A DNA stretch of 64,000 nt from Vitrella brassicaformis. Its lineage: Eukaryota > Sar > Vitrellaceae. Below, piece after piece: positions 45,994-56,055 of the stretch. The number at the start of each line of letters is the position of its first letter. Positions within the stretch are counted from its first letter, which is position 1. Below the pieces are notes generated by a model. It did not search any database. It had not been told where the DNA came from and saw only the letters and a list, made by a program, of their open reading frames with translations. Where the stretch lies: contig CDMY01001028.1 of NCBI GenBank assembly GCA_001179505.1, positions 62,001 to 126,000 of the forward strand. The letters are read 5' to 3'. The translations under genes and the position numbers were made by a program.

Positions 45994-46449
45994 ATGATGT
46001 CAGAAAGATCTTTCTTTGCTTTGCTTCAGGAGCTCTCCGCCGACAGCCCGACGGCAGACAGCAACAGCCCCGACCACAGAGGAGATGCCAGCCAGCAGGA
46101 GCAACCGAGGCAGCAGCACGTGTATATGAGTGACAGACCGACAGAGGAGGGATCTGCTGGGAGTGGGAGGCCTGGCGATGAGTCGTACGGGAGCGGCCCT
46201 GGTGACCGCACAGGGAGTGCATCGTCTGCCCTGGTGACCGAGCTGCGGCAAGAGATGCAGCAGGAAATGCAGCGCCAGATGGAGGAGCGTACCGACTGCC
46301 AAATCTGCCAGGAGAGGGAGAGGTCGGTGGTGCTGCAGCCGTGTGGCCACTTCTGCATCTGCCAGCAATGTGCGCAGAATCTGCAGCCGCCCGAGTGCCC
46401 CCTGTGTCGGCAGGCCTTCACCGACTGGACCAACGCCATATTCTCGTGA
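45994..46449 (+). CDS. C-terminal RING-finger protein (putative E3 ubiquitin ligase)
   Basis: Reads as a single frame of 151 aa from ATG 45994 (MMSERSFFALLQELS). The N-terminal ~80 residues are low-complexity polar sequence, followed by a Gln/Glu/Met coiled segment (RQEMQQEMQRQMEERTD). The C-terminus is a compact C3HC4 RING: CQIC, then QPCGHFCICQQC, then CPLC, of the IAP/MGRN1-like type. Such domains recruit E2 enzymes for ubiquitin transfer; the substrate is unknown. A pyrimidine-rich TTTGCTTTGCTTCAG at 46016-46030 looks like a 3' splice site, so residues 1-12 might be replaced by an upstream exon. Confidence 0.8.
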   Translation: MMSERSFFALLQELSADSPTADSNSPDHRGDASQQEQPRQQHVYMSDRPTEEGSAGSGRPGDESYGSGPGDRTGSASSALVTELRQEMQQEMQRQMEERTDCQICQERERSVVLQPCGHFCICQQCAQNLQPPECPLCRQAFTDWTNAIFS

Positions 46450-47267
46450 TAACAGATCGACCCACTGTGGGTGTGTGGAGGGGGGGTGCTGGTGCTGGGG
46501 CTGTGAGGCGTCGGAATACGTGTGTCAGCGGCCGGCAGGATATCATGGCAGAGAGACAGGAGGGGGAGGGATGGGGCCAGTGATGGATTTAAGAGTTTTG
46601 TTGCTCTCGGTTCGTGTCCTGCAGAGGCGGCCTTTATGGCTCTTTGACCCCTCACTGCTGTGTGTCCATGTGATTCAGAGGCAGCCTTGATGGCTTTTAT
46701 TTGAGCACACATTCATCGCATTGCATCACACTGCATGTATGGATGCCATTGTATCTTTTCTGTATACCGATCAGCTGTGTACGTGCATGGTTGACGTATC
46801 GATGTGTACGATGATGGATGGATGGATGGATGCGTATACGTCTCTCTCCCTCAGTGTCTGCATTCATCCACGTCATGTGTGGCTGTTGCTCGATGAGAGT
46901 CTGACTGCCTGCCTGTCTGTCTGTCTGCCGAGCCCCTCCCTCTCTATCAGATCTCTCTCTGTACATACATAAGAACGGGCGTCACTGACTTACGTTCCGT
47001 GAACATCTATCGGAGCAATGTGACTGACTGACGTGAACATCTATCGGGGCAAAGCAGCGGCATCCGCACACTGTGGCAGACGCATGTGTTGAATGTCGTT
47101 CCAACGCATCGCTCCCCGAGAGAGCGGTTTCACGAAATGTCCTAAGCATTCAATCACTCCGGAATGCGAGCTACGACCCAGCGCGAGCTTGTAGCGCTAC
47201 AAAGCGAATGAGGCAGGAAAGAAGCAACGCCCCAGCACGTCGCCCGGGAACGCCTTGCCGACCACAA
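46450..47267. other. Spacer with short direct repeats upstream of the phosphatase
   Basis: Contains a 34-bp-period direct repeat beginning CGTGAACATCTATCGG at 46998 and again at 47032, about 240 bp before the phosphatase start. A second imperfect pair, CAGAGGC-GCCTT-ATGGCT, occurs near 46621 and 46676. CATC and GTCT tracts elsewhere. No exon seen. Confidence 0.55.
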
Positions 47268-50163
47268 ATGGCGACAATTTTGCTCTTATTGCTTTGCGCT
47301 GTGTCGACAGCGGCTCGTGGGACACTCAAACTGGATGGCTCTCATCTACGCCGGACGGGCGCGTCAGCAGCCGCGGCCACAGGGCGCGGCGACAAGTTCC
47401 CCTACTACTGCTCCAAAGATGTCCGACGCACGCGGGCCGTCCCGCCGCTGAGCGCCGAGGCGATGGCTAAGAGCCCGCAGCTGGCGCAGATACAGGCAAG
47501 AAAGAACAGCCAGGCCAGCCAGATCATGCGGACACATCGCAAGGTGTGGTTGCCATGCTTGTGCTTGTCTGCCTTGCCAGATGGTGATTCGTCACGGAGC
47601 GCGGACGCCCGACCACTCCTCGTTTTGCTGGGACAACTATGACATCCGCTGGAACTGCTCCCTCACCATGGGCATCAGGGGACAGTCATTCATCCCCAGC
47701 CAGCAGCCCGTCACGCTCGCATCCGTCCTCCCACCCTCATTACCAAACGACACGGCCACCGAGCGGGGCCACGCGCAGACACGTGGCCTGGAAATGCAGG
47801 ACATGCCCACGGTCACCGAGCAGCAGACGTTTCTGTTCCCAAAGGTGTACGACAGCTACCCCAATGTGCTTGGCGGTACCTGCCAGGAGGGGCAGCTGAT
47901 CGAGGAGGGCATGGCCCAGCACGCACAGCTGGGCAAGCTGGTGCGGCAGGCATACCTGAGCGCCGAGAGCGGCAGCAACGCGTCGCTGTCCTTCCTGCCG
48001 CTGGTGCGGATGCAGCGGGAGCAGCAGGGGTCTGGCGGCATCCGTGTGTACTTCCGGTCGGACGACGTGCAGCGGACGCTGCTGAGTGGGGCGACGCTGC
48101 TGACTTATTTTCTGAAGGGTCGGGAGGGCGAGACCGAGCAGGAGGCAGGGGAAATTGTGAGCGACCATCCGGTGCTCCATGTGCACACGGTGAGAGGACG
48201 GTAGGGGGAGACGATGACAGCCCTAGGCTGCTTGCACCACGTGTTGTGTGTGTGTGTGTGTTGCAGGGCGACTACAGATTGGACACCATGTACCCAAACG
48301 ATGGTGAGGCAGGCAGTCACTCACGCGCACAGACAAACGAAGAAACACACACAGACTTTCTGCCTGCCTGCCTGCATGAATTCCCCACAGATGTGTGTCC
48401 TCGTTTGAAGGAGCTCAAGCACGCCGCCCGCAACAGCGAGCCCTGCAAACAGTGGCGCGACTCAGACGAGCAGAAAGCCGTCCTCGAGTCACTGCGTGAG
48501 ATCCCCGACATCGGCGGGCCGAACTACCATTTTTCGCACCACCTGATGGACTGTCTCTTCACGGCCACATGCACCGAGCACCGAGTGCCTCGAGGTCAGT
48601 GGGCTGCATGCAGACAGAAGGAAAGCCACCATACGAACGCATTTGATGGGAGTGTGTAGGTCTCGAGTGGTCGGCTGACAGCTTGTTTGCGCGTTACGTG
48701 GGCCAGGTGGAGAAAGAGGAGGCCGCGTGCCGCTTCAGCGCCAACGACGCCGCCTACTCGAAGCTCGCTGCCACACCAGTCATACACGACATGAGGCAGA
48801 AGGCCGCAAAGGTCAGCAAGTCACCACGCAGTGAATGGCGCCCATCGCACTCATCTCATGTGTGTGTGTTATGCAGGGCCTGTCAGAAGCACAGCGGAAG
48901 AGCGGCGGAGAGCGATCGCCGCCAACGGCCCCGCACATTGCCTTGTGGAGCGGACATGACACGGTCAGACAGACCGGAAATGAGCAAAGCACCTGCACTT
49001 ACACATGATGTGCCGTGTGTGTGTGTGCAGACGCTGATGCCAGTATTGGCTGCCATGGGCGCCTGGGACGGCAAGTGGCCCAGCTACGCATCCATCATCA
49101 TACTGGAGGTGAGAGGCGCGAAGCATGAGCCAGCCACGTCATGGATATATTGGTGTATCTGTCGTGTGCTGACTGATGCGATCGATGCAGCTGTATACTG
49201 TTGGTGCCGACAGCCGTGAGGCCTACTTCCGCCTCATCTATAACGGCGAGGTCATCACGTCCATGATCAAGGGATGCGACCCACAACAAGACCTGTGCTC
49301 GGTACGTAGACGCAATACAAGGGAAACACGTCAATCTTTCTCTCTGTCTGTTTCCTCAGTATGACCACTTCGATGCCGTGACGTCATTCGCCAAGGACGG
49401 TCCCGATTGCGACCCGACCGAACCCCCCACACAACAAGACACAAGCCCCATAGCCCCGCCCCCACCCCTGTCCCCTCCCGAGTACTCATCACACACCAAC
49501 AGAAACGTCGGCGTGTCCGACATGGACGAGCCCCTTGCCTCGGCCGACATCCCCCCGCAGCACCCCTTCCCATGGACGTTGGGTCTGTGGCTGCTGCTCT
49601 GTGTGGCGTGTGCAATTGTGGGAGGCTTCCTGGGGGCTGGGGCGACGCTTGCTTTCGTCAGAAAGGTATGTATGGGACAGAAAGATCGGGCTCGTGGGCG
49701 AGCGGAGAGCGTGGTGTTTGTTTGGCGCGTTTGGTGGTTGCAGACTTCCCGGGGAGGGAATTTGCCGCCAGTCGACTTCCCAACGGGTAAATAGGGAGAG
49801 GGGGCACACACGCCGCGAGAGGTAAACACCAACCTCTGTGTGCATGGTTGTCCGTCAGTGTCGGCATCCAACAACGCCGGCAGTACCCGGCGAGGGCCGC
49901 GCTACGTCGAGCTCGAAAGCCCTACCCACGACCCACACCCATTCGACACACACGAAGGCAGCCACAGCAAGGCAATACCACGGCCGACATCCATCCCAGA
50001 CCACAAAGACTCGCCGCCCGTGGTGGACAGGCGGCCGTCGAAGGAGCGGCCGTTGATGCCAGTATGGGAGCTGCATATGAACGGCACACATGGGGGCGAG
50101 GGCGGGGAGGGGGCAGGGGGAGACGAAGAGAAAGGGAAGGGGCAGACAGACTACCTGACATGA
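47268..50163 (+). CDS. Membrane-anchored histidine acid phosphatase
   Basis: Eleven exons: 47268-47495, 47581-48189, 48267-48303, 48391-48594, 48660-48811, 48877-48963, 49031-49108, 49191-49301, 49360-49665, 49744-49786, 49859-50163 (719 aa). A signal peptide (MATILLLLLCAVSTAARG) leads. The catalytic MVIRHGARTPDH motif supplies the phosphohistidine nucleophile, the GHDT motif (exon 6) the proton donor, and scattered cysteines suggest a secreted fold. A Pro-rich linker, one TM segment (LGLWLLLCVACAIVGGFLGA) and a ~120-residue tail follow, making it type I. Hydrolyses phosphomonoesters outside the cell or in a lumen; substrate unknown. The first intron is either GC-AG (donor CAG/GCAAGA at 47496, 85 nt) or an unusually small GT-AG intron of 37 nt (47544-47580, giving 735 aa). 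Both keep frame. Confidence 0.88.
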
Positions 50164-50947
50164 CCATATTGGTGATGGACACAGTATGTGTATTGTGTAT
50201 GCGTGTTGCGTGTCTGTTGGTTGCGTGTGCGTGGGTGGGGGCGCGTCATGTGACAACATGGGCGGATTTCGCATCGCGTCTGCGTGGCCGTGAAGAAGGG
50301 AGGGAAGTTTTCTCGTCATGTCTCTTTCCGTGTGTGTGAGAATAGTCCAATATTCATGGGTCATGGGTCATGATATATACGTGATGTCAGTCATTTCTGC
50401 ACCAGATCAGGCAGGCCATTGGTGCCTTGAAATGCACGCACGCCTTATTGGTTTGTACCTGTCTGCCTACTGGTGCTCAATTCGTGAACACATGAGCCGG
50501 CCGCCAACACTGCGGCCCTTTGTCAGTGATTCGTTATGTCCCACATACTTGACACGATTTCCACGATCAACCTCCAGTATTTACGAGGAATCGATCCGAC
50601 CCTTACAACACCCCCCTCACTCAGACACACACACACACCTACCCCCACCACACACAAACAATCTAGCCGGACCGAAAACCGGCAGCTACACCAGCATTCT
50701 GTCTACTCATTCGGCCCCTCTCTCTCCCTCCCCCTCTCTCTGTCTTTGTCATCATGGCCAGTGGCCACTCATCCATTCGCATACACTCACTCATGCACAG
50801 TCAGCAGGTGAATTCGCGTGTGTCCATGTGCTCATAAAAGCAAAGAAGACATCCACCGCATGCTTTCCGTGAATGCGATCAGGCTCTTCACCAATCAAAA
50901 CAGTCAGCCCCCCTCCCACCACACACATATATCTGTCCTTCATCCCC
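50164..50947. other. Spacer; left flank of the inverted duplication
   Basis: CA- and CT-rich. The stretch about 50590-50750 (CACACACCTACCCCCACCA ... CTCTCTCTGTCTTTGTC) recurs in direct orientation at about 54560-54740. The last ~25 bp already belong to the inverted repeat. No gene seen. Confidence 0.5.
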
Positions 50948-52096
50948 TCATCCCACCACCCTCCCTCTGTTGATGACGTCATGCTCGAGGCTGAAGTGCC
51001 TCAGCACGGCACGCCAGCGGGGCATCGATGTGGGGAAGCGGACGTCGAGCGGCTGAGACCGATCGCCAACAGACCGCTCGGTCGTCCACAGACTGATCTC
51101 GCCCCCTGCCTCACACAAATAGGCAGCGACGGTCTCACCTGGCCGGAAGCCGCTCACAACCACTTCACGATAGTCGGCTGGGTTGGCATGATGCACGTTG
51201 CCGCGGTCGCAGCGGTAGTCCACAGTGACGCCCCCCTGCTGCTCGCTGATTGCCTCTGTCCGCAGACGGCGACAGCGGGGGTCATCACGGGTGGGAGCGA
51301 AGGGAAGGCCGATGAGAGCGATGGGAGCATCCAGCACGAGCCCGCGGCCCACCCCCTCCTCATGGTGCCACCACGTGAATAGCGCGCTCAGGAGGAATGA
51401 CGAGAAGGAGCGGTAGAGCCAGAAGTCCGATCGGATGACGGAATCGCTCGTCTCGCGGATGACGGGATCAGTCCGCTTGTAGCTGTCGGTGTAGCTATGG
51501 CCGGCCGGCAGGTCACCCAACGGCACCACACGGAACGACACATTGCCGATCCGATAGGCACCTTTGTTGTCGGCTTGCTGCACCGCCAGGCTCTGTCCGT
51601 TGTGGGTGAGCATATGGCCGATGGTCTTGTAGAGGGTCATGGCGAGCGGCAGCTGGTGGAAGGCTGTTCGGGAGGGCAGTGCATCAGCCGACAGCCGCAG
51701 GGGCAGAGTGGCATTGGGGGTGAGCCCATATATGGCGGCCAGCCGAATGAACCGCCCCATCTCCCGCCACTCGCCGCCACTGCCCTGCTCCAGCAGATGC
51801 ACCATCCTCAAGCCGTCCTCAAGACCACCGACGTCGAAGACCAGGACGTCGTCGAGCCCCAGACGACCGACGGCCTCCTCTATGCGCTGCTCGACGAGTG
51901 TGAGCGCGGTGCTGGCCTCGGCCTGCGGCAATCTGACGATGCACTGACGAAGTTTGGCGCGTCTGTCGGGGTGGGGTGACATGGCCATGTCTGCCGCCCT
52001 GGTGATGGCAAGGTCGGGCAGAGAGGGAACTGCCGGAGGGGCGGCGGGGGGCTGGGGAGTGGAGGGGGGCATCTGATGCGACGACGACGACGCCAT
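50948..52096 (-). CDS. Unknown protein, intact paralog of an inverted pair
   Basis: Single exon, 382 aa, from ATG 52096 (MASSSSHQMPPSTPQPPAAP). A Pro-rich head is followed by an amphipathic region (LVEQRIEEAVGRLGLDDVLV) and a long mixed domain shared with the copy at 53186-54224. Shared blocks: RLAAIYGLTP, RTAFHQLPLAMTLYKTIGHM, GQSLAVQQADNKGAYRIGNV, SFRVVPLGDLPAGHSYTD, SEQQGGVTVDYRCDRGNVH, VVVSGFRPGETVAAYL and the end DVINRGRVVG. I do not recognise the domain; length and beta-rich look are compatible with a substrate-binding module. The F-box-like head of the sister copy is not evident here. A GAGGTGAGCAG donor and a CATTCAG acceptor just upstream of the ATG suggest a spliced 5' UTR. Confidence 0.65.
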   Translation of the reverse strand: MASSSSHQMPPSTPQPPAAPPAVPSLPDLAITRAADMAMSPHPDRRAKLRQCIVRLPQAEASTALTLVEQRIEEAVGRLGLDDVLVFDVGGLEDGLRMVHLLEQGSGGEWREMGRFIRLAAIYGLTPNATLPLRLSADALPSRTAFHQLPLAMTLYKTIGHMLTHNGQSLAVQQADNKGAYRIGNVSFRVVPLGDLPAGHSYTDSYKRTDPVIRETSDSVIRSDFWLYRSFSSFLLSALFTWWHHEEGVGRGLVLDAPIALIGLPFAPTRDDPRCRRLRTEAISEQQGGVTVDYRCDRGNVHHANPADYREVVVSGFRPGETVAAYLCEAGGEISLWTTERSVGDRSQPLDVRFPTSMPRWRAVLRHFSLEHDVINRGRVVG

Positions 52097-53185
52097 CGGT
52101 GAGTGAGAGATCTGAATGAATCAAAAGAGGAAGGACACACAAACGAGTGAATGGCAGGCAGTCAGTCAGTCAGACGAGTGCCATGGGAGGGCGGGATGCT
52201 CTGCTCACCTCAGACAGACGCCGTCACAGCAGAGAGGCGGGGGGAATGAGCCGTGGTGAATGAGTGAGTCTGCAGACACACAGCACAGGCGTCATGCAGC
52301 ACCCGCCCAGACTGACTGACCCGCCGCTTTGCCTAACCGATGTCAGTCAGTCGATGCGATGACGAGTTAGCCGCCGACCGCCGCCAATCGATGGCCACCA
52401 GCACCTCAGCGGAAAGGAAGGAACGAGGAGCGACGCACAGACTGGAGAACCAGTGGAGATCTGAGCAGCCACACAAGCAGCGGCTGTGTGAAGCATTGCC
52501 AGTCGTCCTTTGCGCCGCTCCCTGTCCTCTCACCTTCGATAAGCGACCAGAAGCCTTCAAAATCGCCGATGTCAGTCAACAGCAATCCACTTTGACTCGC
52601 AATCCTCGGCAAACCGCTCTCTCGGCGCATTTCGATGACAGCGCGGCTTTGGCGGATGTGTGTCTGGCGTGTCAGCTGCTGTCGAGATGCTGTCGATCAG
52701 TTCAGCTGCCGCCGCCGTCATCTGTGAGTGCGCTGATCTGACCCGTTGAGGTGCGAGAAGGCCGGCAGGCGGGGCGGAGGGCATCAAAGGTGACAGTACA
52801 TGCTGTTTCTGTGTGCTTAATTCTGTCAGGTTCTGTCACTCAGTCGCAGATCATCGCTTTGAGAGTGAGTCCTTCTCTTCTGGGTGGCCAAGGAGTGACT
52901 CACGGGAAGGCGCTGACCGACAGGGTGTGTGAGGCAAAACGGCAGATCAATCTCTTTGATGCTTTGACACACACACGTGCTGCCTGTGCTGCTGTGTGTC
53001 TGCAGAGCCATTCGTTTGTCACGCCTGCCTGCTGGTGCCGGGCGTCTGATATCGTTTGAGGTGAGCAGAGCAGCCGCCCTTCCACGGCACGTGGCGTGGG
53101 CGTGTGGTGGTCGCCCTCTCCATCGTCGACAGTGTCCGGTGTGCTATGTGGCAGGCGGTGGCCATGTGCTGATTGACGAGTGGCG
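52097..53185. other. Divergent centre of the inverted duplication
   Basis: Holds the paired 5' leader regions of the two paralogs and about 0.5 kb of unpaired sequence. In the unpaired part a minus-strand frame at 52630-52406 (MRRESGLPRIASQSGLLLTD) ends near a GTGAGAG donor and could be a leader exon, but I cannot join it in phase to the downstream gene. Confidence 0.4.
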
Positions 53186-54224
53186 ATGTCTGATGCGGTT
53201 CCCGATGAGCTGTGGCGTCGGCGTATTCTCCCCTCCCTCCTCGTCCATGAGGTCGTCTGTGTGCGAGCCACCTGCCGGGCGAAGTCGGCTCTCGTGACGG
53301 CTGGTGTGCTGGTGGAGCGCATCGACGGGTCCCTTGCCCGCCTGACACTCACCGGCCTCATCGACATCGACCGCACGGGCCCCCCTCTCATTCACCTATG
53401 TGCTGGGGGTGGCCTATGTGCTGGAGCAGGGCAGCAGCCAGGATTGGCGTCTCGTCGGTGTGGTTTTCATCCGCCTGGCCGCCATCTATCGGCTGACACC
53501 GGCCAGTGGGCTGCCGCTGGTGCTGTCGGCTCAGTGGCTGATGGCCAATCTCCCCAGCAAGACGGCCTTCCATCAGCTGCCGCTCGCCATGGCCATCTAC
53601 CGCCTCTTCGGCCACATGCTCACATACAGGGGACAGAGCCTGGCGGTGCAGCAGGCCGGCAACGGTGCCTATCGGATCGGCAATGTGTCGTTCCGTGTGG
53701 TGCCGTTGAGTGAGCTGCCCGTCAATCATGACTACACTGACGGCTACCAGACGACCGATCCCGTCATCCGCCATGACACCTGTCTCTACCGCTCCTTCTC
53801 GTCATCCCTGGTGGAATCGCTGTTCATCGAATGGGGCTATGAGGAGGGGGTGGGCGTCAGGTGGGTGCTGCAGGCTCGCATCAACCAAAATGACCCCCGC
53901 TATCGCCCTTTGCTGACAGTAGCCATCAGTGAGCAGCAGGGGGGCATCGCTGTGGACTACCGCTACGACCGGGGCAATCTGAATGCCAACCCAGCTGACT
54001 GTCGTTATGTGCTTGTGAGCGGCTTCCGACCCGATGAGGTCGTCGCTGCTCATCTGTCGGTGTATGGCGGGTACATCTATCTGCACACGACCGAGCCATC
54101 TGCTGCCAATCGGCCTCATCCGCTAGCCGACCGCTACCCCGTGTCGATGCCCCGCTGACGTGCCGTCCTGCAGCAGTTCAACCTCGAGAATGACGTCATC
54201 AACAGAGGGAGGGTGGTGGGATGA
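53186..54224 (+). pseudogene. F-box-like paralog broken by a frameshift and a Trp-to-stop change
   Basis: ATG 53186 starts an F-box-like head (MSDAVPDELWRRRILPSLLV, then VVCVRATCRAKSA), then LVERIDGSLARLTL. The frame is lost at a C6 run (53380-53385): upstream sequence is in one frame, while homology to the intact copy resumes one base over (YVLGVAYVLEQG onward). Five C would restore it. The downstream domain then runs open (RLAAIYRLTP, KTAFHQLPLAMAIYRLFGHM, SEQQGGIAVDYRYDRGNLN) to a TGA at 54156-54158, exactly where the intact copy has TGG (SMPRW). After it, 21 more codons matching the sister's C-terminus (RAVLQQFNLENDVINRGRVV) reach a second stop at 54222-54224. Two lesions suggest a recent pseudogene; the C-run could be a sequencing error. 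Confidence 0.7.
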
Positions 54225-54937
54225 GGGGATGAAGGACAGATATATGTGTGTGTAGTTGAGGGGGGCTGAGTGTGATGGGTTGAGTGGAAGTGGCTGAGGG
54301 CATTCATTGATGGAATGGAATGGAATGGAATGGATGTCATCTCTTCCCTTATCAATGCGTGCGGACTAATCTGCTGACTGTATGAGAGTGTGTGAGTGAA
54401 ACTTAGATAGATGACCGCACTCGCATGGGATGCCGACGACATCAACGGAGGGACGGTGTACCACTGTGTCTGATGTGTCCTGACTGTGTGTACGTCCAAC
54501 TGACTGACATAGATTCATTCAAATAATACGCGTGATGTGACATTCATTTGAGTGCTCTCACACCCCCTCCCTTCAGACCACACACACCTACTCCCACCAC
54601 ACGCACACACACAATCTAACCCGACCGAACTGCTAGCTAGCCAGACCTCTGCTTACTCATCCGACCCATCACTTGAGTGTCATTCATTGCTCCTCCCTCT
54701 CCCTCCCCCTCCCTCCCCCTCTCTCTGTCTTTGTCTCTGTCTCTGTCCATCCGGTTGATCATCTCATATCGATCAGCATCATCGAGTGACGGCACCCCTT
54801 TGGCTGCAGCGGACGATGGCATGGACAGGGACAAGAGCGTTCTACTCATCCCATGTAAACACACCCACCCACAGTGCGTTCTGCTCAGTATTTACGAAAG
54901 AATCGTAAACCCGGTGGGTGCGTCCTTTCGACGTCAA
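54225..54937. other. Spacer; right flank of the inverted duplication
   Basis: Contains TGGAATGGAATGGAATGGA (54312-54333 region) and the direct-repeat partner (about 54560-54740) of the left-flank CA/CT block. A frame open into the downstream TM gene begins near 54677, but its first part is a CTCT low-complexity run and is unlikely to be translated. Confidence 0.45.
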
Positions 54938-55447
54938 ATGGCCCTTCCTGGCATCGCTCGAATGGGCCTTTTTGGCATCAGCTTGTATGGCGCCGTCACT
55001 GTCATACTGCTGGGTGTCTTTGTTTTGGTGTTTGTGGCGCTGGTGGTCATCCCCAAGGCTTCCCCTGCCGGCAGCAGCGACACGCGCGCCAACGTGTCCA
55101 TCCTCATCTTCACGACGCTCTTCACCGTCTGGCTGGGAGTCTGCTTCATCGGGCAATTGCAGGACAAGAAAGCATCCGTAAGTGAGATGCAGCCAGTGGC
55201 ATCTCATCTGGTGTATCTGTGGCGCGTTCAGGTGCCTGCACAACTGGTTGCTCTGGGCATGGGGGTGTTCATCCTGGTGTTTGTGTCCATCATGGCCTTC
55301 GTCGGCCCATCGGGCGCCGGGAAGAAGACCGACACACCCACAGACACAGGCTATGACGACGAATCGCCCTTACAAGGGGCGGACGAGATGGCACCTGAGG
55401 AGCCGCTCTTGACGGGCGGACAGGAGGGGAATGGGGCGTATCTATAA
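54938..55447 (+). CDS. Small three-TM membrane protein, unknown
   Basis: Two exons, 54938-55177 and 55232-55447, joined in phase 0 by a 54-nt GT-AG intron (151 aa). Because the intron length is divisible by three, the unspliced frame also stays open. Three hydrophobic segments: LYGAVTVILLGVFVLVFVAL, ILIFTTLFTVWLGVCFIGQL and ALGMGVFILVFVSIMAFVG. The C-terminal ~40 residues are acidic and polar, with Thr/Asp/Glu (DTGYDDESPLQG, then EEPLLTG, a possible dileucine sorting signal of the ExxxLL type). An earlier in-frame ATG at 54821 would add 39 residues. No family recognised. Confidence 0.55.
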   Translation: MALPGIARMGLFGISLYGAVTVILLGVFVLVFVALVVIPKASPAGSSDTRANVSILIFTTLFTVWLGVCFIGQLQDKKASVSEMQPVASHLVYLWRVQVPAQLVALGMGVFILVFVSIMAFVGPSGAGKKTDTPTDTGYDDESPLQGADEMAPEEPLLTGGQEGNGAYL

Positions 55448-56055
55448 GTGGGAGGGGACGGGGAAGCGTGGGTTGCGCAGCGTGTCGAGCACAGCGATTG
55501 CTATGGACGGTCAGCATCAATCAATGGTATAGTGTGCATTGGCACGGTGGATGCATGAGAAGTTCGCCTGTCCGTCCATGTGCGTGCCTAAGCCAGGTGA
55601 CTGGCTAGTGTCTGTCTTCCTGCATGGTGTGTGACAAATACATACATAAATGCATGGCATTGCACGTGTTGGTGAGACTGATAAACACCCAATACCCTGA
55701 ACGATGCACCCGTGGACATGTACCCACTCGCATCAATCAAATCGGACGAGCAACCCTCACATACGTGCGTATGGACGTGCCCCACGAGAGCAACCCCCCC
55801 TCCCGCCTGCATGAATGCCTGAGGCAAAGCATGCGATGGATGCCCACTGGCTGGCAATATATGTACAGTCAGCAGCCAACAGCCGCCGGCCAGGCACAGC
55901 AGAGAGGCAGAGACCGAAACCCAAAACCACAAGACCACCAGAGCAGTGAGCCAAAACAGAGGGGCCATAACAACCCAGCTAAGGAGCCCCTCAGGTTCCC
56001 CCCTTGCCCCAAGAGAGAACAGTCCAGCGGAAGAGCAGAGCAGAGCAGAAACAAG
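55448..56055. other. Convergent spacer between TM gene and dynein
   Basis: 3' UTRs of both neighbours. Frames on both strands are open in places (e.g. plus strand 55624-56310 runs into the dynein antisense) but lack coding character. Nothing supportable. Confidence 0.5.

Larger units (their letters stand above)
50923..54260. repeat. Large imperfect inverted duplication (two ~1.4 kb arms)
   Basis: Left arm about 50923-52340 and right arm about 52900-54260, in opposite orientation, each carrying one paralogous gene. Similarity extends beyond the coding parts: downstream, TGACGTCATCAACAGAGGGA and ATGAGGGGATGAAGGACAGA occur in both; upstream, a shared TGAGGTGAGCAGAGCA splice-donor region and a (T/G)AGGCAAA(G/A)CGGC block. 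The centre (~52340-52900) is unpaired. Boundaries are by eye. Confidence 0.75.

Noticed and set aside
52340-52741. 134-codon plus-strand frame in the centre of the inverted duplication
   Set aside because: No recognisable domain and composition unlike neighbouring coding exons; overlaps a competing minus-strand frame and probable leader sequence.
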